Shown here piece by piece: positions 25,262-32,553 of a DNA stretch of 64,000 nucleotides. This DNA comes from Oscillospiraceae bacterium (GTDB lineage Bacteria > Bacillota > Clostridia > Oscillospirales > Acutalibacteraceae). The stretch covers positions 1 to 64,000 of the forward strand of contig CAJTCS010000008.1 of the NCBI GenBank assembly GCA_910574995.1. Direction: 5' to 3'. Below the pieces are notes generated by a model. It had not been told where the DNA came from. It ran no database searches and saw only the letters and a list, made by a program, of their open reading frames with translations. Made by a program: the position numbers and the translations under genes. Every line of letters starts with the position of its first letter. Within the stretch, counting starts at the first letter, position 1.

Positions 25262-25489
25262 TCAAGCGGCGCAAGCCGCAAAAAGGCGGGCTTGGGGTGG
25301 CAACCCCAACAAGATTCCCATAGGACAAAATGAGCGATTAGCGAAATTTGGTACTGTGGTAGAATCTTGCTCTAAGAAAGTGGCGGCTTCCTCTGTGTGG
25401 GCTTCCGTCAATACCTTTAGTGCCGCAAGCGGGGATTTTGCCAAAGCTGCGGCGATATTTCTCCCCCTACTACCTACAACACCACGCAA
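25262..25489 (-). other. Conserved mob-operon leader of IME1 (candidate oriT or small ORF)
   Basis: The 5' leader of the MobC/relaxase operon is strongly conserved in IME2 (about 40700-40915), including a GGGGTTGCCACCCC hairpin close to MobC. In IME1 it could encode a short peptide with AAALAKSPLAALKVL, but IME2 has a stop inside this frame and base identity is high at all codon positions. Conservation as DNA fits oriT better than a protein. Strand given is that of the operon. Confidence 0.45.
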
Positions 25490-25580
25490 AGCAAAAATGA
25501 CGGTGATTTACGGAAATTCCTTTCTATCTTCTTTGCACGGCATAATACTGACGATTTTTCAAAATGCCAAAAATGGACGC

Positions 25581-25639
25581 AAAAAAACAGGAAACCTTTT
25601 CTTGATTTCCTGTCTTGGTGTGCCGTTCTATGTAGCGGC
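25581..25639 (-). terminator. Conserved hairpin pair ending in a T-run terminator, IME1 copy
   Basis: On the minus strand a small hairpin (GCCGCT...ACGGC) is followed by GGCACACC and a terminator stem CAGGAAA/TTTCCTG with seven Ts. The same module is present at 40483-40541 and 47168-47225. Here it directly follows the HTH gene and precedes the mob operon. Confidence 0.7.
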
Positions 25640-25641
25640 GG

Positions 25642-25866
25642 TTATTCAGTTTTGATATATGGCTGTTCATCAAAGCGGAACTTGAACAGGGAAGCGACAA
25701 GCCGCTGTTTTATGCTGTCCTCGGTATCCCTGTCGATATGTCCGTTTTCAATGGCAGCTATCCGGATGCGCTTGCTGTAATGCCGCAAAACCTCGTCCAC
25801 GGCTTCCGGCTCTCCGCTGGTCGCCCGGACAATCGTTTCATAGGGCAAAAGATTCGGATTTCCCAT
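25642..25866 (-). CDS. Conjugative-transposon HTH protein (HTH_16 type)
   Basis: A 74-residue protein (LLPYETIVRATSGEPEAVDE, VLRHYSKRIRIAA, IDRDTEDSIKQRL) of the helix-turn-helix family found after sigma-like genes in Tn916/Tn4451-like elements. It probably acts with the sigma-like protein in expression of the element. ATG 25866 has GGAGG and lies inside the end of the upstream sigma-like gene (29-base overlap). The IME2 copy at 40256 differs by only a few residues. Confidence 0.75.
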   Translation of the reverse strand: MGNPNLLPYETIVRATSGEPEAVDEVLRHYSKRIRIAAIENGHIDRDTEDSIKQRLVASLFKFRFDEQPYIKTE

Positions 25867-26296
25867 GCGAAAGCACCTCCATTTTCCTTTGCAGGAGTTT
25901 TAACGTCCTGCGGATTATATACCCGGTCGTACTCCGGCAGCGTCCATACATTTTCCCGATTTCCTGTTGTGTATAATCCCCGAAAAAGTAAAGGAATATG
26001 ATTTCCCGGTTTCTCTCCAGCAAGGATAACAGGGCGGCGGCAAGCTCCCCATTGGTGAGGATAACGGTCTGACCGCATATCGTTATAGGGTATTCTTCAT
26101 AAGGTGCTTCAAAATATTCGTCTGTTGTGCCTAAAGGGTAAAACTTTTCTTCTGTGAGGTATTCAAGGGATATTTCTTTCTGCCGCCGTCTGCTCCTGTC
26201 ACGCCATGCGTTGAGTGCTGCATAGCGTATGACGGTCTTGCAAAAGCCGTTGAAGGTATACATGATGTGTTCCTTGTATGCTTCTGTGCAAGGCAT
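25838..26296 (-). CDS. Sigma-70 family (region 4) regulator of IME1
   Basis: A 152-residue protein that starts MPCTEAYKEHIMYTFN and has a C-terminal sigma region 4 helix-turn-helix (LERNREIIFLYFFGDYTQQE, IGKMYGRCRSTTGYIIRR). Such ECF-like or RpoD-like regulators are standard in these IMEs and probably drive excision or mobilization genes; no promoter target is visible. ATG 26296 has an AAAGGGGGA site. An IME2 homologue lies at 39826-40284. Confidence 0.8.
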   Translation of the reverse strand: MPCTEAYKEHIMYTFNGFCKTVIRYAALNAWRDRSRRRQKEISLEYLTEEKFYPLGTTDEYFEAPYEEYPITICGQTVILTNGELAAALLSLLERNREIIFLYFFGDYTQQEIGKMYGRCRSTTGYIIRRTLKLLQRKMEVLSHGKSESFAL

Positions 26297-26382
26297 AGGT
26301 GATTTCCCCCTTTCTCCCACATGGGCGTTTTATGGTTGACAGTTACATTTAATAATTCAGAGAAATAACAGCACGTAGTCTG

Positions 26383-27774
26383 TCATATCTTGAATATTGC
26401 AAAAAATATTTTGTATAAGCCTATAACCAAAAGCAAACTTGCATTTAACAGCAATACAATGAACAAGTCTTTTACAAAATACCATACTACCCATAATGGA
26501 ATACCTACCATATAGGGCAAACAGAGTAACAGTAGTGGCAATATGCCATGCCTTGTAATGTCAAAGAGTATCAGTCTTGTTGTCTGTTTCTTTTTCTTCC
26601 ATTTTCTTATTGTTGCTATCGGATATACTGCCACTGCAACCAACGCTAAATATGCTCCATTCAGCAACAGGTGTCTTACAATATACGGGCTGCCAGATAT
26701 ATCATATTGTTCTCTGCCCAAAAGAGCAAATATCACATTTTGGGAGATAATATCTGCCAGTTGATTCGTGACAAGATAATCGTTCATATTGATAAGGAAA
26801 ATGATTCCTAATCCGCTTTCCGGCAATAGATACATATTAGACATATAATTCTCAACCAGCCCTGAATGCCCCAATACAGGCTCTGTATATTCTTCTGTCA
26901 AAGTCCACCCCATTCCGTAATAATAGGGAGTGTTATCATCTACATATACATTGTCATAAAGCATAGTATTTAAACTATTCTGATTGACTATTCCCATTCC
27001 TCCATTTAGATACATTTGCAGATATTTTGCCATATCTGATACACTGGAACTTAAATAACCTGCCGGAACGGTAGACCATGAATGTTTATCGGGATAGTCC
27101 GGCTCTCCCGCAATCGGAAGTCCAAAATAATTTCGATATCCTGTTATCAATCCGTTTTCTTTGCTTTGTACAAGTGTTGCTGCCGTATGATTCATACTTA
27201 GTGGAGAAAAAATGTTTTTATCCATATACTCTGAATAGCTAATTCCGCTGACTGTTTCTATGATTTCTCCTAACAATCCATAATTGATATTTGCATATTG
27301 ATGTTGTCCGTAACTTTCTGTTATTTTTGCATTTCCAAAACGCTGATATATCCCTAAACCGCTTGTCTGATTCAAAAGCTGTCTTACAGTAATTTTATCT
27401 CCGTCGGACACATTTATAAAATAATCAGATGTATCAATATAATCAGATATTGTCGTGTCTAAATCTACTTTTTCTTCTTCCACAAGCTGCATAACAGCTA
27501 ATGCTGTAAATGATTTGCTCAATGAGCCTATAATAAAAGGCGTATCTAAATTATCGCAATTTCCATAAGCTTCAGAAAACAGAACCTCTTTAGAGTCTAC
27601 AATGGCTATCGCCATTCCGGGAATATGTAATTCCTTTATTTCTTTTTTTATCTGGCTGTCAATATCGCTATAATTGCTACTTTTTTCATATGCCAAAACA
27701 GGCTTATCCCATATAGCAATAACACAAATTAGTGACAGTATTACACAAATGATTTGCCTGATTTTTCGATTCAT
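26383..27774 (-). CDS. Membrane-anchored serine hydrolase (class C beta-lactamase/PBP4* fold)
   Basis: A 463-residue protein from ATG 27774. It has a signal peptide (ICVILSLICVIAIWDKPVLA) and an extracellular beta-lactamase-type domain with SxxK at Ser84-Lys87 (GSLSKSF), YxN at Tyr160 (QYANINYG) and a third box HSG (LGHSGLVENY). The C-terminal part has about three transmembrane helices. This is the serine hydrolase/D-aminopeptidase type rather than a proven beta-lactamase. An alternative ATG at 27819 overlaps the TetR stop. It is AT-rich cargo in a slot that in IME2 holds BlaI/M56 genes. The substrate, perhaps peptidoglycan or a peptide, is unknown. Confidence 0.8.
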   Translation of the reverse strand: MNRKIRQIICVILSLICVIAIWDKPVLAYEKSSNYSDIDSQIKKEIKELHIPGMAIAIVDSKEVLFSEAYGNCDNLDTPFIIGSLSKSFTALAVMQLVEEEKVDLDTTISDYIDTSDYFINVSDGDKITVRQLLNQTSGLGIYQRFGNAKITESYGQHQYANINYGLLGEIIETVSGISYSEYMDKNIFSPLSMNHTAATLVQSKENGLITGYRNYFGLPIAGEPDYPDKHSWSTVPAGYLSSSVSDMAKYLQMYLNGGMGIVNQNSLNTMLYDNVYVDDNTPYYYGMGWTLTEEYTEPVLGHSGLVENYMSNMYLLPESGLGIIFLINMNDYLVTNQLADIISQNVIFALLGREQYDISGSPYIVRHLLLNGAYLALVAVAVYPIATIRKWKKKKQTTRLILFDITRHGILPLLLLCLPYMVGIPLWVVWYFVKDLFIVLLLNASLLLVIGLYKIFFAIFKI

Positions 27775-27815
27775 AAAACCTTTTCCCTTGTTTTTTTCTG
27801 ATATACCATGCGCTA

Positions 27816-28385
27816 TCATTTCCCCTCTAATTTTTTTGCTCCCTCAATTAAAATGTCTATTGATAATTCAAAACTATCTTTTATCAACTGTGTATTACCA
27901 AAGGCGTTATGATTTTCAAGTAATGCAAAGCCCTCTAAAAAACTTCTAAACATTCTGACTAAATGAATGCAATTATCTTGTGAAATATTTAGTGACTTAG
28001 TTATTTTGAAAAAAATTGAAAACATTTTTGAAGTCACTTCATTCATCTGTTCATTCTCAAATTGATTGTACCAAAGCATTGTGCTAAAAACTCCTTGATT
28101 CTCTATTGCATATTCATGAAAAGCGTAGCACATAGCTCTAATCGCATCATATCCAGAAAATCCTATTACAGATTGAATAATTTTGTCTTCTAATTCTTTC
28201 CAACCATATAGCATAAGCTGCTGTTTTAGGTCGTCAAGCCCATCTATATGGTTATAAAGCGATGGCGACTTAACGCCTAATTGCGATGCAAGCGTTTTTA
28301 AAGATAGGTTTTCTATGCCTATCATATTTGCTATATATGCAGCTTCTTTGATAACCGATTCTTTATCAATTTTTATTTTCGGCAA
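27816..28385 (-). CDS. TetR family regulator
   Basis: A 189-residue TetR-type repressor. The N-terminal HTH is KEAAYIANMIGIENLSLKTL followed by ASQLGVKSPSLYNHIDGL; the helical C-terminal ligand domain has RAMCYAFHEYA. It overlaps the serine hydrolase start in an ATGA arrangement and is transcribed first from the promoter at 28421-28449, which overlaps a likely operator. It probably represses itself and the hydrolase until a ligand binds. The ligand is unknown. Confidence 0.88.
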   Translation of the reverse strand: MPKIKIDKESVIKEAAYIANMIGIENLSLKTLASQLGVKSPSLYNHIDGLDDLKQQLMLYGWKELEDKIIQSVIGFSGYDAIRAMCYAFHEYAIENQGVFSTMLWYNQFENEQMNEVTSKMFSIFFKITKSLNISQDNCIHLVRMFRSFLEGFALLENHNAFGNTQLIKDSFELSIDILIEGAKKLEGK

Positions 28386-28415
28386 AATAAAGCTCCTCCT
28401 TTTTTCTTAATCTAG

Positions 28416-28449
28416 TTTGTATTTTAACAAATTCAATTAGTTATGTCAA
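28416..28449 (-). promoter_or_regulatory. Promoter and operator of the TetR/serine hydrolase operon
   Basis: A perfect TTGACA (28444-28449), 17-base spacer and TAAAAT (28421-28426) lie on the minus strand, 36 bases before the TetR start. An inverted repeat TTTGT...ACAAA straddles the -10 box, a natural TetR-type operator. Confidence 0.75.
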
Positions 28450-28486
28450 GATATTAAGAATTGACAAGGGCTTCCGTAGTAGTCGG

Positions 28487-28634
28487 CATTGTGGGAATGT
28501 GTATAACTGGCTATCTCATGGAATTGTGGGTAACTCTGTTTGCAGGACGTGGGAAAGCTGCACTTTAGCTTTTCCATGTGCTGTGAATAGAGTTATCCAT
28601 GATTCCATAGCCAGTTATGCACATTTCCACAATG
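28487..28634. repeat. 148-base nested palindrome with DnaA-box-like sequences, IME1 copy
   Basis: The outer arms 28487-28514 and 28607-28634 pair over 28 bp with two mismatches. Middle arms (GGAATTGTGG.. and its partner, ending AACTCT/AGAGTT) and an inner stem (GGGAAAGCT/AGCTTTTCC) follow. TGTGTATAA at 28498-28506 and TTATGCACA at 28615-28623 both fit the DnaA box TTATNCACA. A homologous palindrome lies at 37363-37511 in IME2 with compensatory changes. It is about 90 bases from the element end opposite the recombinase. Origin function is inference. Confidence 0.7.
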
Positions 28635-28716
28635 CTTGTCTTTTGGTCTTTGGTTTCTTTGGTTCGGAATAGTGTGGTGCTGGCGGTCTATCTCTTGTTT
28701 TCGGTTGCTTGCTTCT

Positions 28717-28857
28717 TTACCGTACATGAGCATTGGAACCGGGGTTGTCCTGCCCGTAGCCCTCCAGGAGATTGATGCCGCCCCACACGCACAGGCCGCC
28801 GCCCAGGGCTACAACGAGGGTCTGCAAAACTTCGATCGCGCTGTTAAAAAACTCCAT
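28717..28857 (-). pseudogene. Maff2 family protein, N-terminal half (cut by IME1)
   Basis: The frame from ATG 28857 reads MEFFNSAIEVLQTLVVALGG, then INLLEGYGQDNPGS, and passes into IME1 after 28733, ending NAHVR and a stop at 28717. It is the N-terminal half of the gene whose remainder is at 18944-19036. The first transmembrane helix and GYGxDNPG box are intact. A 46-residue truncated product could still be made. Confidence 0.85.
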
Positions 28858-28901
28858 AAATCTACCTCCATAATTTCAGAAATGTTGTTGGATTTGCCGC
28901 C

Positions 28902-30710
28902 TCATTCCTCGGCGACGTCGGCTTCGCCGGTTTCTTCTTCGTCCGACAGGTCGATTTCGTAGAAGTCAAAGACTTCCTCCTGCGTCACCACCTGCCGCTG
29001 CCTGCGGCGCATGGCGGCAAGATACCCGTCCACATCAAAAGCGTTCTTCTTGTCGGCGTCGGAGAGGTATTTGTACTGCGGATGCCGGGTGATGTCGTAT
29101 TTCTCGCTGAAAAAAGGACGCACACCCCGTATCTGCAAAATACACTTTCCGCCGTCCATTACGGCAATTTCGTCCTGGCTCATCAACTCCTTTCCCAATT
29201 TTTGATAATTCAGTCCGTGGGAGGTCTGGCTGCCCCGGTTCTCCGATGTGTTGTAGCTGTCAATAGTTTCCCGGCCCAGCGCGTCGGAGATTTCCTTGGC
29301 GTTCTTTCCCCGCCCGCTCAAAAATAAAGTACAGTCGCAGTTGTCGCTGATGATGTCGGCGGCGTCCTTGTAGATGGATTTTAACTGCGATTGACTTTGC
29401 AAAATAATAGAAGCCGAGATTTCCCGGCTTCGGATGGTGGCGATCAGCTTGTCAAAGTTGGGTATCTGTCCGATGTTGGCGAACTCGTCCAGTATCAGAC
29501 GCACATGGACGGGAAGCCTCCCGCCGTACACATCGTCGGCCCGGTCGCACAGCAGATTGATAAGCTGGCTTTGCAGCATCGCCAGAATGAAATTGAATGT
29601 CGTGTCCGTGTCCGACATGATAAGGAACAGCGCCGTTTTGCGGTCGCCCAGGGTGTCCAGCTCCATTTCGTCGGTTTCCATCAGCTCACGGACTTCCCGG
29701 ATGTCAAAGGGCGCTAACCTCGCCCCGCAGGAAATAAGGATAGAGCTCCGTGTTTTGCCAGCGGAAAGCAGAAATTTTTGATACTGCCGGACGGCGAAAT
29801 GCTCCGGCTCCTTTTCCGCAAGCCGGGCGAACATTTCATCCACAGGGCTTTGAAATTCAGCGTCGTCCTCTCTGGCCTCGGAAGCGTTAATCATTTCAAG
29901 CAACGTCGTGAAATTCTTTTCGTTCTCCGGGGCCTCGTACCAGATGTAGCCGATTAGGGCGGTATAAAATAGTCGTTCGGACTTCACCCAAAAATCCTCG
30001 GTGGATTTTTCGCCGTCGCCCTTGGTGTTGGCGATGATGGTGTTTACCAGCTTCAAAATATCCTTTTCGCTGTGCAGGTAGGCGAACGGGTTATACCGCA
30101 TGGACTTGGAAAAATTGATGGTATTCAGCACCTTTATCCGATAGCCGCCCCGCCTTAAAAGCTGGCCCACCTCGATCAAGAGGCTGCCTTTCGGGTCGGT
30201 AATGCAATAGCTGCTGTGCATTTGCATAAGCGACGGCTTGACAAAGAAGCGGGTCTTGCCGCTGCCGGAACCGCCGATCACCAGCACATTTTTGTTCCGG
30301 GCGGTCTTGGGGTCTTTGGGCCTGCCGTTCATTGTCAGCCGTTCGGTCTGCGTGAGCAGGATGTTGTTTTCAAACACGGGGTCGATATACGGCGCTATGT
30401 CTTTTGGCCCGCCCCATCTGGCCGAACCATATTCCATCCCGTGGCGGTATTTCTTGGCATTCTTGCCTTTCAGGTACACCGCCAGCCGCACCAGCACAGC
30501 GCCCCCGATGCCGATGCACAGGTCAAAGGGGTGGAGGCTGGGCAGGCCGTTGGCGAACGCCGCCGCCAGACTGTCCATGAAGTGGAGCATCTTTTGGGAG
30601 GCGTCCGCCCCCGCCGCCAGCCGCCACGCCTCGCCCATCTTGCCGAACAGCCACACGAACAGCAGATAGGGCAGGTTGGTGATTATCAGCTTTTTCAGGT
30701 CAGGCTTCAC
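28902..30710 (-). CDS. VirD4/TraG type IV coupling protein of ICE1
   Basis: A 602-residue coupling protein. Two N-terminal transmembrane helices are followed by a TraG/VirD4 ATPase with Walker A GGSGSGKT near residue 148 and Walker B LILDEFANIG near 410. It ends with the acidic tail EIDLSDEEETGEADVAEE. It docks the relaxosome on the T4SS. The start is GTG 30710, overlapping the DUF3801 stop by 4 bases. The end of a second coupling protein of the same family is found at 36528-36793 in the ICE2 fragment. Confidence 0.93.
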   Translation of the reverse strand: MKPDLKKLIITNLPYLLFVWLFGKMGEAWRLAAGADASQKMLHFMDSLAAAFANGLPSLHPFDLCIGIGGAVLVRLAVYLKGKNAKKYRHGMEYGSARWGGPKDIAPYIDPVFENNILLTQTERLTMNGRPKDPKTARNKNVLVIGGSGSGKTRFFVKPSLMQMHSSYCITDPKGSLLIEVGQLLRRGGYRIKVLNTINFSKSMRYNPFAYLHSEKDILKLVNTIIANTKGDGEKSTEDFWVKSERLFYTALIGYIWYEAPENEKNFTTLLEMINASEAREDDAEFQSPVDEMFARLAEKEPEHFAVRQYQKFLLSAGKTRSSILISCGARLAPFDIREVRELMETDEMELDTLGDRKTALFLIMSDTDTTFNFILAMLQSQLINLLCDRADDVYGGRLPVHVRLILDEFANIGQIPNFDKLIATIRSREISASIILQSQSQLKSIYKDAADIISDNCDCTLFLSGRGKNAKEISDALGRETIDSYNTSENRGSQTSHGLNYQKLGKELMSQDEIAVMDGGKCILQIRGVRPFFSEKYDITRHPQYKYLSDADKKNAFDVDGYLAAMRRRQRQVVTQEEVFDFYEIDLSDEEETGEADVAEE

Positions 30711-31195
30711 CGCTCCATCCCCCTTTCTCTGATCTTCTCCTTGGCTGCCAGACGGGCTCCGTCCCTCTGCACATTCCGGCCAGCCGCTTCCCGCAGGGCA
30801 GACAGCGCCTTGCGGATGGAGGGCTTGGCCTCCCGCGACAGCTTCTTGGCGGTGAACTCCTTGAAAGCCTGTTCCAGATTGTCGGCGTCCCCGCTCTTGA
30901 AAATGACGATGTAGTGGGGTGGCTGGGTGGTCTTGTCCTTTCGCAAGGTGAAGTCCACACCGTATTTCTTGGCGCAGGGCTTGAACGCGGCAATATTGGC
31001 GTCGGTGATCTCAATGTTGGACAGCGCCGCTCCGTGCTGCTTCAACTGCTTTAGGCTCTGCTGGCCTTGATGGAGCTTGGGGCAGTGCTTCTGGGCCTCC
31101 AAAAACTTTTTCAGGGCCATTTGAAGCACTTGGGCCGTCAGCTTCCCGGTTTTCATGGATAATGCGATAGTTTTTTGAGTGACTTCCTCCTGCAA
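30707..31195 (-). CDS. DUF3801 family protein (PcfB-like)
   Basis: A 162-residue basic protein with ALKKFLEAQK, EITDANIAAFKPCAKKYGVD and VIFKSGDADNLEQAFKEF. It matches DUF3801/PcfB-type proteins always encoded directly before the TraG/VirD4 gene in Gram-positive ICEs. PcfB of pCF10 is a relaxosome accessory factor, so it probably links the relaxosome to the coupling protein. TTG 31195 has an AAAGGAGG site eight bases upstream. Its stop overlaps the GTG start of TraG. Confidence 0.85.
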   Translation of the reverse strand: MQEEVTQKTIALSMKTGKLTAQVLQMALKKFLEAQKHCPKLHQGQQSLKQLKQHGAALSNIEITDANIAAFKPCAKKYGVDFTLRKDKTTQPPHYIVIFKSGDADNLEQAFKEFTAKKLSREAKPSIRKALSALREAAGRNVQRDGARLAAKEKIRERGMER

Positions 31196-31270
31196 GCGTC
31201 ATACCTCCTTTGCCAGAAGTCGGTGATAAAAACTAAGGCGGCACTACCAGCCGCCGCAGGTAAATCCGCA

Positions 31271-31483
31271 TCAGATACGCACCCGCAGACCGTTCAGATC
31301 GTCGGCCCGGATGCCCACCAGATACCAGTCGGCGGCGTACTCAATGCGGGTAGGTTTCCAGCGGCCTCCCACCATCACGTCGAAGCACTGTCCACAGTGC
31401 AGACCGCCGTAGTAGTCGGCTAGGTCAAAGCGGATGTCGTAGCGGTCTGTCCGCTCGTCGAAGATCAATGCGCCCTGTTTCAT
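31271..31483 (-). CDS. DUF5348 family protein
   Basis: A 70-residue, probably all-beta protein with IRFDLADYYGGLHCGQCFDV, TRIEYAADWYLVGI and LNGLRVRI. This is the DUF5348 pattern seen beside the replication initiator in Tn1549-like elements. Its function is unknown. ATG 31483 has AAGGAGG. It lies between the initiator and DUF3801 genes on the same strand. Confidence 0.75.
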   Translation of the reverse strand: MKQGALIFDERTDRYDIRFDLADYYGGLHCGQCFDVMVGGRWKPTRIEYAADWYLVGIRADDLNGLRVRI

Positions 31484-31503
31484 ATCGGGGCCTCCTTGTC
31501 AGA

Positions 31504-32385
31504 TTAGATTTTTCCCTCCGCCATATCGTGGGCGACGAGGGCGGTGTAGTAGCTTCCCATAGTGCTGGGGGCGTTGAACAGTACCGCCAGCAGGTACTTC
31601 TTGATGTTGCGGATTTTCGTGGTGTTCTCCCGCATACAGTCCATGACGAACTCAATGTGGCCGCTGTTCAGTTTCAGCAGCTTGGCCTTTACCAGCTCGG
31701 CGGGGTAGTCGTCACCGGCGACACGGATTGTCTTGCGGGCCGTGCAGACGGTTTCCACCAGCAATTCCACGATGCCGTCCAATTCCTCTCGGTCGATCTT
31801 GGAATAGTGCAGGAGGTGGTCGTATTCGATATTCTCCTTGATTAGCTCCCGGTAAATCTCAACGGCGCTCTGCGTGGTCGCTTCCGTTCCTTTCCTTTCC
31901 GGCGGCGAAGCCGCAACAGCCGCCCCAGCGGGAGGGGGCGAAAGGGAGGGAATGGAATGGGTAATTGATCGGTCAGTAATAGCTTGGTCTTTAGTTACTC
32001 TATCTTTATTTAATTGCGTTGGATTTTCCGACGTCGGTTTTCCCGTTGTCGGGTTTTCCGACGACGGTTTATCCAACGACGGCGGCAAAGAAACAGGCTG
32101 CTCGTGGATGATGTACTCGTTGCTGCTGAATTTGCCGCTTTCGTCCGTGGTCTGGTGACGCTCGATGTACCCGGCCCGCTCCAATTCGTTGACGGCGGAA
32201 CGAATAGCGTCCTTGCTCTCCCGGTTGATGCAGCACAGGCCGGACAGGGTATAATCCCAATCTTCCGGGAGGGACAAAATCTGCGATAACAGGCCCTTGG
32301 CTTTCAGGGACAGGGATTTGTCCCGCAGGTGGTAGTTGGACATCACCGTGTACCCCTTGTTCCTCTCCACGCGGAATACTGGCAT
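31504..32385 (-). CDS. ICE replication initiator with winged-helix (DUF6017/DnaD-like)
   Basis: A 293-residue protein. Residues 1-100 form the winged helix of ICE/plasmid replication initiators (NYHLRDKSLSLKAKGLLSQI, YTLSGLCCINRESKDAIRSA). A low-complexity linker with repeated SENPTTGKPTSENPT and a C-terminal DUF6017-like helical region follow. It is the first gene of the ICE1 operon and probably starts replication of the excised ICE. ATG 32385 has a GGAG site; an ATG ten codons earlier is less well placed. A terminator-like hairpin lies 30 bases upstream. Confidence 0.8.
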   Translation of the reverse strand: MPVFRVERNKGYTVMSNYHLRDKSLSLKAKGLLSQILSLPEDWDYTLSGLCCINRESKDAIRSAVNELERAGYIERHQTTDESGKFSSNEYIIHEQPVSLPPSLDKPSSENPTTGKPTSENPTQLNKDRVTKDQAITDRSITHSIPSLSPPPAGAAVAASPPERKGTEATTQSAVEIYRELIKENIEYDHLLHYSKIDREELDGIVELLVETVCTARKTIRVAGDDYPAELVKAKLLKLNSGHIEFVMDCMRENTTKIRNIKKYLLAVLFNAPSTMGSYYTALVAHDMAEGKI

Positions 32386-32416
32386 GGTTCTCCGCTCCTT
32401 TCGGTGTCTGGACATG

Positions 32417-32462
32417 AAAAAAGCGGCGTTCCATCTTCCCAGCAGGGAATATGAACGCCGCT
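32417..32462 (-). terminator. Terminator/attenuator upstream of the ICE1 initiator gene
   Basis: A 10-bp stem (AGCGGCGTTC with its complement) encloses a second stem TTCCC-AGCA-GGGAA and is followed on the minus strand by six Ts. It lies 30 bases before the initiator start. It is either an attenuator of the ICE1 operon or the terminator of a lost gene. Confidence 0.65.
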
Positions 32463-32553
32463 CATGCGCCGATATTCGATTTTTTAGTACATATCATGCT
32501 TGTCCGCCGCTCGAAAACCTTGATTTTCCTATACTTTCAGAAGTTACGTTATC

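Larger units (their letters stand above)
19037..28732 (-). mobile_element. IME1: Tn4451-like integrative mobilizable element inserted in Maff2
   Basis: The ends are perfect inverted 9-mers TGCTCATGT (19037-19045) and ACATGAGCA (28724-28732). Removing 19037-28732 restores the Maff2 reading frame. Contents in element order: palindrome with DnaA-box-like sequences, TetR plus serine hydrolase cargo, sigma-like and HTH genes, MobC, relaxase, Cys-rich protein, replisome organizer, DnaC-like loader, TnpW and a large serine recombinase. It should excise by the recombinase, and be mobilised with its own relaxase using the host ICE channel. All parts appear intact. Confidence 0.85.
3160..32385 (-). mobile_element. 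ICE1: Tn1549-like conjugative element backbone (incomplete)
   Basis: From the replication initiator at 32385 down to the antirestriction gene at 3160, the minus-strand genes keep the order typical of Tn1549/CTn-type ICEs of Clostridia: initiator, DUF5348, DUF3801, TraG/VirD4, Maff2, VirB6, methyltransferases, PrgI, VirB4, CHAP hydrolase, PAPS-like, XF1762, DUF4315, DUF4366, TopB, Ard protein. Many genes overlap by 4 bases. It is interrupted by IME1 (19037-28732) and by a plus-strand CHAT cassette (7143-9101). Relaxase, MobC and an intact integrase of this backbone are not seen, so it is either truncated or mobilised in trans. The limits given are those of recognisable genes, not att sites. 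Confidence 0.8.
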
